A stretch of DNA of 64,000 nucleotides from ENR-C20 sp942493145 (GTDB taxonomy: Bacteria > Bacillota > Clostridia > Acetivibrionales > DTU013). Below the pieces are notes generated by a model. The model saw only the letters and a program-made list of their open reading frames with translations. It did no database searches and was not told the origin of the DNA. Position 1 is the first letter of the stretch; every line of letters starts with the position of its first letter. The position numbers and the translations under genes are program-made. The stretch lies in contig OW818679.1 in NCBI GenBank assembly GCA_942493145.1, positions 1,116,001 through 1,180,000 on the forward strand. The letters are read 5' to 3'. Below are positions 1 through 8,079 of this stretch, in pieces.

Positions 1-1
1 C

Positions 2-304
2 TTGTCTACCCTTATAGACGTAAGATATATTGAGAATGATATCGAGCTTGTCGCGTACAGCAGCATAAACAAGGTCCTCATCTTCGACACCTCCTTCATA
101 AATCCCAAATCAACGAGGGATTCGCAGGGAGTGCAGGTGCTCAAGGAGAAGAAGGGCAGCACCATGACAAGGATATGCGGCATTGAGGAGTCCGGGCTTA
201 ACAATCCCGACTATTACAGGACCAAAACAGTACCTGCTGTTGGTTGTTACCTGAGGGAAGAGGATGTTGAGAACAGGCAGCTTGGATTCAGCTTCCCAGA
301 GTGA
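2..304 (+). CDS. DNA gyrase/topoisomerase IV A-subunit-like protein, C-terminal end only
   Basis: The frame is open to the left edge, so the true start lies outside the window and the TTG at base 2 is only the first codon visible. About 100 residues remain. They look like the last blades of the DNA-wrapping C-terminal domain of a GyrA/ParC-like protein: short strands (ELVAYSS, KVLIFDTS), then SQGVQVLKEKKG, then YYRTKTVPAVG and an acidic tail. The catalytic tyrosine region is not in the window, so gyrase and topoisomerase IV cannot be told apart. The family call rests on general resemblance. The next gene starts 17 bp downstream and may be co-transcribed. Confidence 0.55.
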   Translation: MSTLIDVRYIENDIELVAYSSINKVLIFDTSFINPKSTRDSQGVQVLKEKKGSTMTRICGIEESGLNNPDYYRTKTVPAVGCYLREEDVENRQLGFSFPE

Positions 305-321
305 TTAAACTCTAAAAAGGA

Positions 322-1023
322 GTGCACAGGATAGAAAGTAAGATTAAGCACCGATTAATATTGAATATTGTATTGGCCGCCATATTTTTAGCAGCAGTGA
401 CTTACGCTGCTGTAAAATATGGACCATATATTACTAAGCTGGCTGGAAAGCCGCAGGAATTGAAGGATCTTCTGAATTCCTTCGGATGGAAGGGTGTGCT
501 GGTTTTCATCGCACTACAGATGTTCCAGGTGGTGGTGGCAGTCATACCCGGTGAAGTGGTGCAGATAGCCGGCGGCTATGTTTACGGGGTGTGGGCAGGG
601 ACATTGTACTCACTGGTCGGGATAGTCCTGGGCTCAATAATCGTGTTTTATATATCCCGGTTACTGGGATACTCAATAATCAAAGCCTTCATACCAGAAA
701 AGACCATCAGCAGGTTCAATTTAAAAATGAACAGCAACAAATCAGAAATTGCTATGCTCATCTTTTTCCTGATACCAGGCATACCCAAGGATATGCTCAC
801 TTATATCGCAGGGTTGACGCCTGTAAGACCACTGCGGTTTTTTGCAGTCATCACCATCGGCCGGCTGCCCGCGCTCTTTGCGTCTTCATACATCGGATAT
901 AATACCCAGCAGGGCAACTACACCATTGTAATAATTCTATCTGCGATAGCACTGGTTCTTTTTGTCGCCGGTCTGTTGAACAAGGACAGGATCATCAGCC
1001 ATCTGCACAGGCACAAGGAATGA
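322..1023 (+). CDS. TVP38/TMEM64 (VTT/DedA-like) family membrane protein
   Basis: This 233-residue integral membrane protein has an N-terminal hydrophobic helix and several more membrane segments. The VTT-family signatures are visible: GEVVQIAGGYVYG in the first half, a re-entrant-like segment around residues 75-110, and PGIPKDMLTYIAG in the second half. Members are bacterial inner-membrane proteins related to DedA and eukaryotic TMEM41/VMP1 and are linked to lipid handling; the substrate is unknown here. The start is a GTG with AAAAAGGA directly against it, an unusually short spacing, so the exact start is uncertain. It ends 33 bp before the convergent germination gene. Confidence 0.85.
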   Translation: MHRIESKIKHRLILNIVLAAIFLAAVTYAAVKYGPYITKLAGKPQELKDLLNSFGWKGVLVFIALQMFQVVVAVIPGEVVQIAGGYVYGVWAGTLYSLVGIVLGSIIVFYISRLLGYSIIKAFIPEKTISRFNLKMNSNKSEIAMLIFFLIPGIPKDMLTYIAGLTPVRPLRFFAVITIGRLPALFASSYIGYNTQQGNYTIVIILSAIALVLFVAGLLNKDRIISHLHRHKE

Positions 1024-1056
1024 CCATGGCCTGACTCAAGACTTTGGGAAGTATCA

Positions 1057-2163
1057 TCAACTGCTTTTCTTTCCGGAAGCCTTTGGAATTTTGCGGAGCT
1101 TTGCAATCAGCAGCGTCAGCGGAGGCAGGATGAATATTACAGGTATAAGGTAAAAGACACCTGCATTTATGGATATAATTGATTGTTCTGCTGGCGATTG
1201 GTATACAGTGGCTGCAAGGATGACCTCAAAGCCTGCAATGGGAAGGATTAATGGCCTGTAGGACTTCAATCCGAAAAACTGGGAAATTGAAACCGACAGT
1301 GCATATAATAATATACTGCTTTTAAAAAAGATAACCATTGTCTGCGTTATGCCGATAAGCAGATCCATCCGTGTGAAAACATTCCCGATGTCAATGAGCC
1401 TCACAGCCTGGAAGGATGTATAGGCCAGTATGGATTCCATACTGCCAAGTACTGCAGTGTTTCTAATGGATGCTATAAGCAGTAAAGCTGAGCCTAACAG
1501 GAAACCCTTGTAGAAGTTGCCGGTGATTTTTTCGGGCTTGCCTGCACTGGAAAGAAGCATAAGAAAAACGACTGACCCACCGAATGAAATTGCACTGACG
1601 ATATGCACTGAATGTACTACATCTACCACAGTTATGTCCAACAACGGCCGCAGGTTTGCAAGATCCATTTTTTCGCTTAACATCAGTGTAGTAATTATTA
1701 CGGTGAATATGGTAATAACGATAATTACCAGGCTGATCCTGCCCATGGCCTCAATGCCGCTCCATACAAGATATGAACAGACTGCGGCACCTACAATTGT
1801 AAAAAAGAAAGCAGGCGTTTCGGTCATAAAAAAGGTTGTGTATAAGGATCCCAGATCCCTTAAATTGAAAGATAACGTCAGCGAAAAAAAGACAATGTAA
1901 AGAACAGAGATGATCCTTCCGGCAACACCCCCGTAAACAGAATTGTTTATTTGTATAAGATTCAAACCTGCAAATCTGGACGAAAGTCCTGAATAAACAA
2001 GTAAAAAGGGAGTGCTCAATAAGGTAGACAGGATTATCACCAGCCATGTATTTCTTTCGCTTATCCTGCCTACAAAGGATATTACGAGTATAGAACCTAC
2101 TACGAAGGTTGCGGTGAGGCAGAAAATCTGATATTCAGTTATTCGACCCTTTTCAATATTCAT
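1057..2163 (-). CDS. gerAB: GerAB-family spore germination permease (second copy)
   Basis: This 368-residue multi-spanning membrane protein belongs to the GerAB/amino acid-polyamine-organocation family, the B subunit of GerA-type germinant receptors in the spore inner membrane. It starts MNIEKGRITEYQ and shows about ten hydrophobic segments. It is a close paralog of the copy at 2450-3556: same length and mostly the same sequence, including the stretches around SGLSSRFAGLNLIQINN and FTRMDLLIGI. The 73-residue gene lies between the copies. It is last in an operon read leftward from gerAA. Two B subunits with single A and C subunits suggest alternative receptors with different germinant specificity. 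Confidence 0.9.
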   Translation of the reverse strand: MNIEKGRITEYQIFCLTATFVVGSILVISFVGRISERNTWLVIILSTLLSTPFLLVYSGLSSRFAGLNLIQINNSVYGGVAGRIISVLYIVFFSLTLSFNLRDLGSLYTTFFMTETPAFFFTIVGAAVCSYLVWSGIEAMGRISLVIIVITIFTVIITTLMLSEKMDLANLRPLLDITVVDVVHSVHIVSAISFGGSVVFLMLLSSAGKPEKITGNFYKGFLLGSALLLIASIRNTAVLGSMESILAYTSFQAVRLIDIGNVFTRMDLLIGITQTMVIFFKSSILLYALSVSISQFFGLKSYRPLILPIAGFEVILAATVYQSPAEQSIISINAGVFYLIPVIFILPPLTLLIAKLRKIPKASGKKSS

Positions 2164-2228
2164 ATTTGTTAATCCTTTTGTTGATCATCAGCCATTTGCA
2201 CAGTCACAAGGAATAATCATGTTCATAC

Positions 2229-2450
2229 TTAAGACTCAGGGTACTTCAGCCCCATCTTTTCGCTTATGAGAAAATGCAGTGCTCTCATGGGGCTTGGAAT
2301 TGGGATATCCATCACAAACAAAAATCCTATTGCGAATGCAATAACATATATGATTGAAAATACAATGAGCTCCCTCCAGTATTTATTCTTTACCAATCCC
2401 GGTATCTGGATCAAAGCTATTATAGTATAAGCTGAAATCAGAACGAGCAT
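2229..2450 (-). CDS. Small membrane protein of a germination operon
   Basis: This is a 73-residue protein with two likely transmembrane helices (from about residue 3 to 15 and from about 28 to 48), a basic loop between them (KNKYWR) and a proline-rich segment (IPIPSP) near the second. Its ATG overlaps the stop codon of the upstream gerAB by one base (TGATG), which argues for translational coupling and a real gene. Small proteins of this kind occur in some clostridial gerA operons (compare the GerD/GerAQ-type accessory proteins in role, not in sequence). Its function is unknown to me; a role in the receptor complex is an inference from position. Confidence 0.65.
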   Translation of the reverse strand: MLVLISAYTIIALIQIPGLVKNKYWRELIVFSIIYVIAFAIGFLFVMDIPIPSPMRALHFLISEKMGLKYPES

Positions 2451-3556
2451 CAGCCACCTTCCTTTCCGGAAGCCTTCGGCATTTTACGGAGCTTCGCAAG
2501 CAGCAGTGTAAGTGGAGGCAGGATGAACATGACAGGTATCAGGTAGATGATACCAGTATTTATAGATACATTCGACTGTTCCACTGCAGATTGGTATACA
2601 GTTGACGCCAGAATGACCTCAAAGCCTGCAATGGGAAGGATCAATGGTCTGTAGGACCTCAAGCCGGTTAGCTGGGAAACAGAAACCACCAGTGCATATA
2701 AAAATATACTGCATTTAGAAAAGATCAGCATTGTCTGTGCTATGCCGATAAGCAGGTCCATTCGTGTAAAAACATTCCCGATATCAATCAACCGCACAGC
2801 CTGGAAGGATGTGAAGGACAGTATGGTCTCGGAAGAACCAAGGACAGCAGTGTTTCTGATGGATATGATAAACAGTAATAATGCACCTGTCAGGAAACCC
2901 TTATAGAAGTTACCGGTGATTTTTTTGGGACTCCTTGCAGAGGAAAGGATCATAAGAAAAACGACTGTCTCACCGAATGGAATGGCACTGACGATATGGA
3001 TTGAATGTACCACATCAACTGCAGGTATGTCCAACAAAGGCCGCAGATTTGCAAGATCCATTTTTCTGCTTAGCATTAGTGTAGTAATTGCTACGGTGAA
3101 AAAAGAAACAACTACAAATACCAGGCTGATCCTGCCCATGACCTCAATACCGCTCCATACAAGATAGGAACAGACTCCCAAAATAATTATTATAAAAAAG
3201 TTTATCGGCGTCTCAGGCATGAAAAAAGTTGTGTATAATGAACTCAGGTCCCTTAAATTGAAAGATAGTGTCAGTGAAAAAAAGATAATGTAAAAAACAG
3301 AGATTAACCTTCCGGCAACCCCTCCATAAACAGAGTTGTTAATCTGTATAAGATTCAATCCCGCAAATCTGGACGAAAGTCCGGAATATGAAAGCATAAA
3401 GGGAGTGCACAATAAGGAAGATATAATTATCACTATCCATGTATTTCTTTGGCTTATGCTGCCTACAAAGGATATTACGAGTACAGATCCCAGTACGAAG
3501 GCTGTGGTAAGGGAAAAAACCTGGTATTCAGTTATTCGTCCTTTTTCAATATTCAT
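2450..3556 (-). CDS. gerAB: GerAB-family spore germination permease (first copy)
   Basis: This is a 368-residue GerAB-type permease with about ten membrane segments. The chosen start is the ATG at 3556 (MNIEKGRITEYQ) because it matches the paralog and has AAAAGG about ten bases upstream. A TTG 36 bases further upstream would add a tail encoded by a short duplicated sequence and is unlikely. It lies directly downstream of gerAC in the A-C-B order and overlaps the next small gene by one base. The divergence from the second copy is spread along the whole length, so this is an old duplication rather than an assembly artefact. Confidence 0.9.
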   Translation of the reverse strand: MNIEKGRITEYQVFSLTTAFVLGSVLVISFVGSISQRNTWIVIIISSLLCTPFMLSYSGLSSRFAGLNLIQINNSVYGGVAGRLISVFYIIFFSLTLSFNLRDLSSLYTTFFMPETPINFFIIIILGVCSYLVWSGIEVMGRISLVFVVVSFFTVAITTLMLSRKMDLANLRPLLDIPAVDVVHSIHIVSAIPFGETVVFLMILSSARSPKKITGNFYKGFLTGALLLFIISIRNTAVLGSSETILSFTSFQAVRLIDIGNVFTRMDLLIGIAQTMLIFSKCSIFLYALVVSVSQLTGLRSYRPLILPIAGFEVILASTVYQSAVEQSNVSINTGIIYLIPVMFILPPLTLLLAKLRKMPKASGKEGG

Positions 3557-3558
3557 AT

Positions 3559-3613
3559 CTGTCAATCCTTTTGGGCGCAACAGGTCTGTCAATCCTTTTT
3601 GGGCGCAACAGGT
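3559..3613. repeat. Tandem duplication of about 27 bp at the end of gerAC
   Basis: Two nearly identical units (CTGTCAATCCTTTT then TGGGCGCAACAGGT) lie head to tail; the left unit has one T fewer. The right unit encodes the last residues and stop of gerAC. The left unit supplies the ribosome binding site for gerAB. A slipped-strand duplication that gave gerAB its own start signal is a reasonable reading. Confidence 0.8.
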
Positions 3614-4782
3614 TTTGTAAGGAGATCGGTTCTCCTTATTTTGACCTCAACTTCAAGCATTAATTCAATATCCTGATATGCTTCATCCCAATTATCCTTA
3701 AGCTCCTTCCACTCCCTGTTGTACTTTTTGTCAAGCATTTCTCCGAAATCGTAGATATCGCATTTCAACTCCTTTGATTTCCTTAGGGATGCCATGATTT
3801 CCTTGCGTATGACATCTTCCTGCAGCTGCTGAAGCTTTTCAAACATGGGCAGGGTGGCAAGGTTTTCATCGGTGTTCTGCTCAACAAGGCTGGTATCCGC
3901 TTTTATAGCCACGTCGAAATATATTTTCCCATTCTTTATTTCCGGTTTTGTTTCACTTGTAGCCTTCATGATCTCAAAAGCGACTTTCCCCTTGCCGTCG
4001 GGGGCATCAACATTTATAACTCCGCTTTTTACCTTATTCATTACCCATAGGAGCCCACGGGTTTCACTTTTATCAAGATGCCCTGTCAGCTTGCCTGTTT
4101 TAAAAACAACCATACCTGAAAAATCTACAACCTTTTTATTATTTTCAACTGATACGCTTACAAGAGGTGCTATCGGAGAACTGGTCCTCCTTAACATTCT
4201 TTCTGAAAAATCCTGAAGGTTGATTTCCAATAGATGTGAGGTAAGCGTACCTGACTTGATTATATTTGCCAAACCCATAGCCGGAAGCTTTTCATTTTCG
4301 AATTCCGCTTCAAGTATATCAGCGGCTTTCCCGTTTGAGATAACAACCAGCGTGTTAGGCCTCATTCCATGGGCCCTCATAAAGAAGTCAAGATACTTGT
4401 TAATTCCATTTTCTGCGATGTCATTACTGAAAATTACAATTTGGCTGTGTGAAACAAACAGCTTGTTACCGGTTGTATGGGTAATTTCCCTGGCGGCATC
4501 AAATATAGTAGGCATGGCGGTACTTACGTTCCACCACGCTTTGGCAGGCTCCGAGCCACCACCCTTGCCGGAAGGCTTGCTCATTTCTCCGGGCTTGACT
4601 ATTTGTGCCGTGAGTTTTACATTATCTGTGGATGCCTCCTTATCGACAGCCATACCGATAACCATCTCAAGTTCGTTGATTTCGGTTGCATTCCAGCACC
4701 CTGAAAGCAGGAAGGATATTATTATAATCAAAGGAGCAAATTTTAACATTAAAGACATCCTTATTTTGCTTCTTTTTTTCAT
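3589..4782 (-). CDS. gerAC: GerAC-family spore germination lipoprotein
   Basis: This 397-residue Ger(x)C-family protein is the lipoprotein C subunit of GerA-type germinant receptors on the outer face of the spore inner membrane. A basic N-terminus and hydrophobic segment end in the lipobox LLSGC, with Cys29 as the lipidated residue. The following CWNATEINEL is typical of the family, as is the C-terminal region with YNREWKELKDNWDEAY. It starts four bases after the gerAA stop and is followed by gerAB, so the three receptor genes form one operon in the order A-C-B. The C-terminus (KPVAPKKD) sits inside a short tandem duplication. Confidence 0.92.
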   Translation of the reverse strand: MKKRSKIRMSLMLKFAPLIIIISFLLSGCWNATEINELEMVIGMAVDKEASTDNVKLTAQIVKPGEMSKPSGKGGGSEPAKAWWNVSTAMPTIFDAAREITHTTGNKLFVSHSQIVIFSNDIAENGINKYLDFFMRAHGMRPNTLVVISNGKAADILEAEFENEKLPAMGLANIIKSGTLTSHLLEINLQDFSERMLRRTSSPIAPLVSVSVENNKKVVDFSGMVVFKTGKLTGHLDKSETRGLLWVMNKVKSGVINVDAPDGKGKVAFEIMKATSETKPEIKNGKIYFDVAIKADTSLVEQNTDENLATLPMFEKLQQLQEDVIRKEIMASLRKSKELKCDIYDFGEMLDKKYNREWKELKDNWDEAYQDIELMLEVEVKIRRTDLLTKPVAPKKD

Positions 4783-4786
4783 ATCG

Positions 4787-6379
4787 TTACTCCTTCTCTT
4801 TCTTGCCTTCTTTAGGGCCTTTGGGCGGTTTGGGTCTGAGTCCGCCGGCCTGTTTGTAGGAGTCTTTCCCGGCTATAGGTTCAGGCCGTTCGGGCATTGC
4901 CCATAAAGGTGCCCTGATGAAGGTGTCTTTGAGACCCTGGGGTGTAAAAGGCAGAATCGGCGACAGGTATGGCGTTCCAAAGGATCTTAGGGTTGTCATA
5001 TGTATCAATGTTATAAGAAGACCCATCAGAATGCCGAAACCGCCTGCAAAGCCTGCAGAAATAAGGTAGTAGTACCGCAGTATGGTACCTGAGTCTGTCT
5101 GCGACGGAACCACAAAGCTTGATATTGCCGTAGCCGATACGACTATGACCATTATCGGACTGATAAGGCCTGCTTCGACTGCCGATTGACCGAGTACAAG
5201 GGCACCGACGATGCTCACGGCAGAGCCGACAGGTTTGGGGAGCCTGACTCCTGCCTCCCTGAGGATATCGAAAACAAAAATCATTATAAGGGCTTCCAGC
5301 ACTGCGGGAAAGGGGACCTGCTCACGGCTGGCTGCTATTGAGATGAGCAACTGTGTGGGGATCAGTTCCTGGTGGTATACGGTCAGCGCAACATATATGG
5401 CGGGAGCCAATATACTTATTACATAAGAAATAAAACGCAATAGCCTCAAAAAACTGGCGAAATACGGTCTGGAATAATAATCCTCCTCGCTTTGAAAGCT
5501 CGAGAGAAAAAGCGCCGGTACTGCCAGCGCAAAAGGTGATCCATCCACCAGGATGCCAACCCTGCCTTCAAGCAGCTTAGCCGCCAGTTTATCGGGTTTC
5601 TCCGTGTTGGATACTGTAGCAAATATTGATAAAGGCGCATCTTCTATGTACTGTTCGATAAATCCCGATTCCAGGACTGCTTCGATATCTATCTTTTTAA
5701 GCCGCTTCCTTACCTCCTCCGGAAGTTTGGGATCGGCGACATTTTTCATATAGGTCATATATACTAAAGTTTTTGTTTTTGTTCCTATTGTGAATTTTTC
5801 GATACACAGGTCTGGATCCTTTATTTTACGGCGAAGCATGGCTGTATTCACCTTGATGTTCTCTGTGAAACCTTCCCTGGAACCGCGGACGGTGCTTTCC
5901 GTCTGAGGCTCATCTATTCCTCTTGATTCCCACTTTCTTTCATTGATGCAAAGTGCTTCGGCAATGCCGTCTATAAGAAGTATGGTACTTCCGGAAAGGA
6001 GCCAGTCAAAAAGCTCACCCATTATGGTTATCCTGTGGTTGTTCATTGTATGAAGCAGGTTTTGTGCCATGGACATAACGTCGGTATTACCTGCCTGACT
6101 TTGCAGAATATTATCTGAAGTACTGTCCATCAATGGTTTCAAAACATTTCTCTGAATAGAATTTTCATTTGTAAGTCCGCTTACGAATATTACCATTCCG
6201 CGATTTTTGCCGGATTTCCCATAATTGAATTCATGAAAAATAATGTCGGGACTAAAGTGAAGAGCAGTGCGAATTCTGCTCACATTCTGGTCAATACTTG
6301 CCAGAAGGGGTACCTGCTTTTTTATAGAATCGCTTTTTTCAGTGCTGGTACTTGTATTCTTCGAACTTTTTCTGAACAA
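4787..6379 (-). CDS. gerAA: GerAA-family spore germination protein
   Basis: This is the A subunit of a GerA-type receptor: a soluble N-terminal domain followed by four to six membrane helices in the last 220 residues. The C-terminal RAPLWAMPERP matches the conserved PLW-x-x-RP tail of the family. The preferred start is TTG at 6379 (protein begins LFRKSSKN, 530 residues), with AGGGGG eight bases upstream. A TTG at 6430 would give 547 residues but has no well-placed binding site. It is first in the operon. No promoter was identified with confidence; expression in the forespore from a sigma-G promoter is expected from the family, not seen. Confidence 0.9.
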   Translation of the reverse strand: MFRKSSKNTSTSTEKSDSIKKQVPLLASIDQNVSRIRTALHFSPDIIFHEFNYGKSGKNRGMVIFVSGLTNENSIQRNVLKPLMDSTSDNILQSQAGNTDVMSMAQNLLHTMNNHRITIMGELFDWLLSGSTILLIDGIAEALCINERKWESRGIDEPQTESTVRGSREGFTENIKVNTAMLRRKIKDPDLCIEKFTIGTKTKTLVYMTYMKNVADPKLPEEVRKRLKKIDIEAVLESGFIEQYIEDAPLSIFATVSNTEKPDKLAAKLLEGRVGILVDGSPFALAVPALFLSSFQSEEDYYSRPYFASFLRLLRFISYVISILAPAIYVALTVYHQELIPTQLLISIAASREQVPFPAVLEALIMIFVFDILREAGVRLPKPVGSAVSIVGALVLGQSAVEAGLISPIMVIVVSATAISSFVVPSQTDSGTILRYYYLISAGFAGGFGILMGLLITLIHMTTLRSFGTPYLSPILPFTPQGLKDTFIRAPLWAMPERPEPIAGKDSYKQAGGLRPKPPKGPKEGKKEKE

Positions 6380-6455
6380 AACAAAATCCCCCTGATCAAA
6401 TAACTTTGATACATAGGGGATTGTTAACAAAAAAAAACGATTATATACCTTTCTC

Positions 6456-7805
6456 CTATTTGAAAAACTCGTGATAAAGCGCTATTACAGCCTTGTCGCT
6501 GTCTGAACCGACAACGCCGAACATCATGCTTACCTCTGACGATCCCTGGTTTATCATTTCAAGGTTTACATCCGCGTCCCTTAATGCAGCTGTAGCCCTT
6601 GCAGCAATACCGATGGTATGGTTCATACCCTCACCGACGATCATAACGAGGGCGATATCACGCTGCACTGATACATCATCTACGGCGAGCTCATTCTTTA
6701 TCCTGCTTAAAACCTTTGCTTCCTTTGTCTCGGTCAGCAATGCCTGCTTGAGGATAATTGACATGTTGTCGATACCGGATGGGATATGTTCAAAAGAAAG
6801 GCCTTCTTCCTCGAGGATCTGAAGTATTTTGCGGCCGAAGCCGACTTCACGGTTCATAAGGTACTTGCTCATGTATATGAAGCAGAAACCTCCTTCGCTT
6901 GCTACTCCGACAACAGGGTCACAGGCCTCTTCCCGGGCCTTGACGATTGTTGTGCCGGGTGCGTCGGGATTGTTGGTGTTTTTGATCCTTACGGGTATAC
7001 CTTTGTGGTATACGGGTTCCAGGGCTTCTTCATGGAATACGCTGAAGCCTGCGTAAGAAAGCTCGCGCATCTCCCTGTAAGTGAGTACGGTTACAGGACG
7101 GGGATTTTGTACCAGGCTGGGGTTGACGGAATAGACATTGTCCACATCGGTGAAGTTCTCATATAGATCGGCGTCAACAGCAGCAGCAACTATGGAACCT
7201 GATATATCCGAGCCTCCTCTGGGTAATGTAACAACATCACCATCCTTTGAAAAGCCGAAAAAGCCGGGGAAGATAACTTTCCCAGGAATGTCCTTCAAGG
7301 ATTTGAGGTTTTCATAAGATTCATTGAGGACCTGTGCGTTGCCGAATTCATCGCTCAGCAGCAGACCCGCTTTACCGGCATTCACATATGTAGCTTTTTC
7401 GCCGGTTTTGTTGAGATAAGCTGCAACCAGCTTGGCACAGTTGTCTTCTCCTGCCGCTTTAAGTGAATCCATGAACCTTCCTTTGTTGGATGTGTCGCCT
7501 TCCACCCTGGCCTTGAGATCTGCAGATATTTCATCGGTCAATGTGCTGTCCAGTCCGAGATCTGAGGCAATCATCGCAAATCTGTCTGTTAAGGCTGCCA
7601 GTTCAGCATCTGCCGAGCCTTTTACCAAAACGGCATTTGCACAGGCGATAAGCATGTCTGTGACTTTGACATCGTCCTTGCTCCTTTTCCCCGGAGCAGA
7701 TACTACAACCAGCTTGCGTTCGGGATCGGACACAACGATTTTGCATACCTTTCTTATCTGATCGGCAGATGCCAGGGATGTTCCTCCAAATTTTACAACT
7801 TTCAT
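6456..7805 (-). CDS. lysC: Aspartate kinase
   Basis: It phosphorylates aspartate, the first step to lysine, threonine, methionine and diaminopimelate (needed for peptidoglycan and spore dipicolinate). The 449-residue protein has the N-terminal KFGGTS nucleotide/substrate motif, the kinase fold with RGGSDISG in the middle, and C-terminal ACT domains for feedback control (around VMIVGEGM and MINQGSSEVSMMFGV). The start is the ATG at 7805, with GGAGGA eight bases upstream; an in-frame ATG 21 bases further upstream has no such site. It is read toward the germination operon, 77 bp away. Confidence 0.95.
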   Translation of the reverse strand: MKVVKFGGTSLASADQIRKVCKIVVSDPERKLVVVSAPGKRSKDDVKVTDMLIACANAVLVKGSADAELAALTDRFAMIASDLGLDSTLTDEISADLKARVEGDTSNKGRFMDSLKAAGEDNCAKLVAAYLNKTGEKATYVNAGKAGLLLSDEFGNAQVLNESYENLKSLKDIPGKVIFPGFFGFSKDGDVVTLPRGGSDISGSIVAAAVDADLYENFTDVDNVYSVNPSLVQNPRPVTVLTYREMRELSYAGFSVFHEEALEPVYHKGIPVRIKNTNNPDAPGTTIVKAREEACDPVVGVASEGGFCFIYMSKYLMNREVGFGRKILQILEEEGLSFEHIPSGIDNMSIILKQALLTETKEAKVLSRIKNELAVDDVSVQRDIALVMIVGEGMNHTIGIAARATAALRDADVNLEMINQGSSEVSMMFGVVGSDSDKAVIALYHEFFK

Positions 7806-7827
7806 TAATATAGTCCTCCATTTCAAA

Positions 7828-7849
7828 TGCTACTTATTTAGCATTCAGC
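7828..7849 (-). promoter_or_regulatory. Small hairpin in the lysC leader
   Basis: AATGCTA and TAGCATT form a seven-pair stem just upstream of the lysC ribosome binding site. The leader of about 105 bases is too short for a lysine riboswitch and shows no T-box sequence. A regulatory role is only possible. Confidence 0.35.
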
Positions 7850-7918
7850 ATTGTCTGCAAGTTCGGTCATCTAATCCTGCATATGCAATTTCTGCTAATC
7901 ATTCTTTCATATAATCAT

Positions 7919-7948
7919 ATTATCACACTAGCAAAATTACTGTGTCAA
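7919..7948 (-). promoter_or_regulatory. Sigma-A promoter of lysC
   Basis: On the minus strand a perfect TTGACA is followed, 18 bases on, by GATAAT (preceded by TGT, an extended -10 feature). It would start transcription near 7911, about 105 bases before the lysC ATG. Confidence 0.65.
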
Positions 7949-8030
7949 GAATTATATTGTTAATGTATAATCAATCTGTATTATACTAATTATGTTATAT
8001 ATAAAGACAATCAAAAAATCGAACATCTGT

Positions 8031-8058
8031 TTGATTTTTTGATTTTTTGTGGTATAAT
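8031..8058 (+). promoter_or_regulatory. Sigma-A promoter of uvrB-uvrA
   Basis: TTGATT, a 16-base spacer and a perfect TATAAT lie 22 bases before the uvrB ATG. The predicted start of transcription is near 8065. No LexA/DinR box (GAACN4GTTC) was seen nearby, so SOS control is not supported by what is visible. Confidence 0.75.
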
Positions 8059-8079
8059 ATTTTTGTGCAGGAGGAGAGT

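Noticed and set aside
7806..7918. Possible lysine riboswitch or T-box in the lysC leader
   Set aside because: Leader is only about 105 bases, with no terminator and no conserved T-box or L-box sequence; only a 7-pair hairpin is present.
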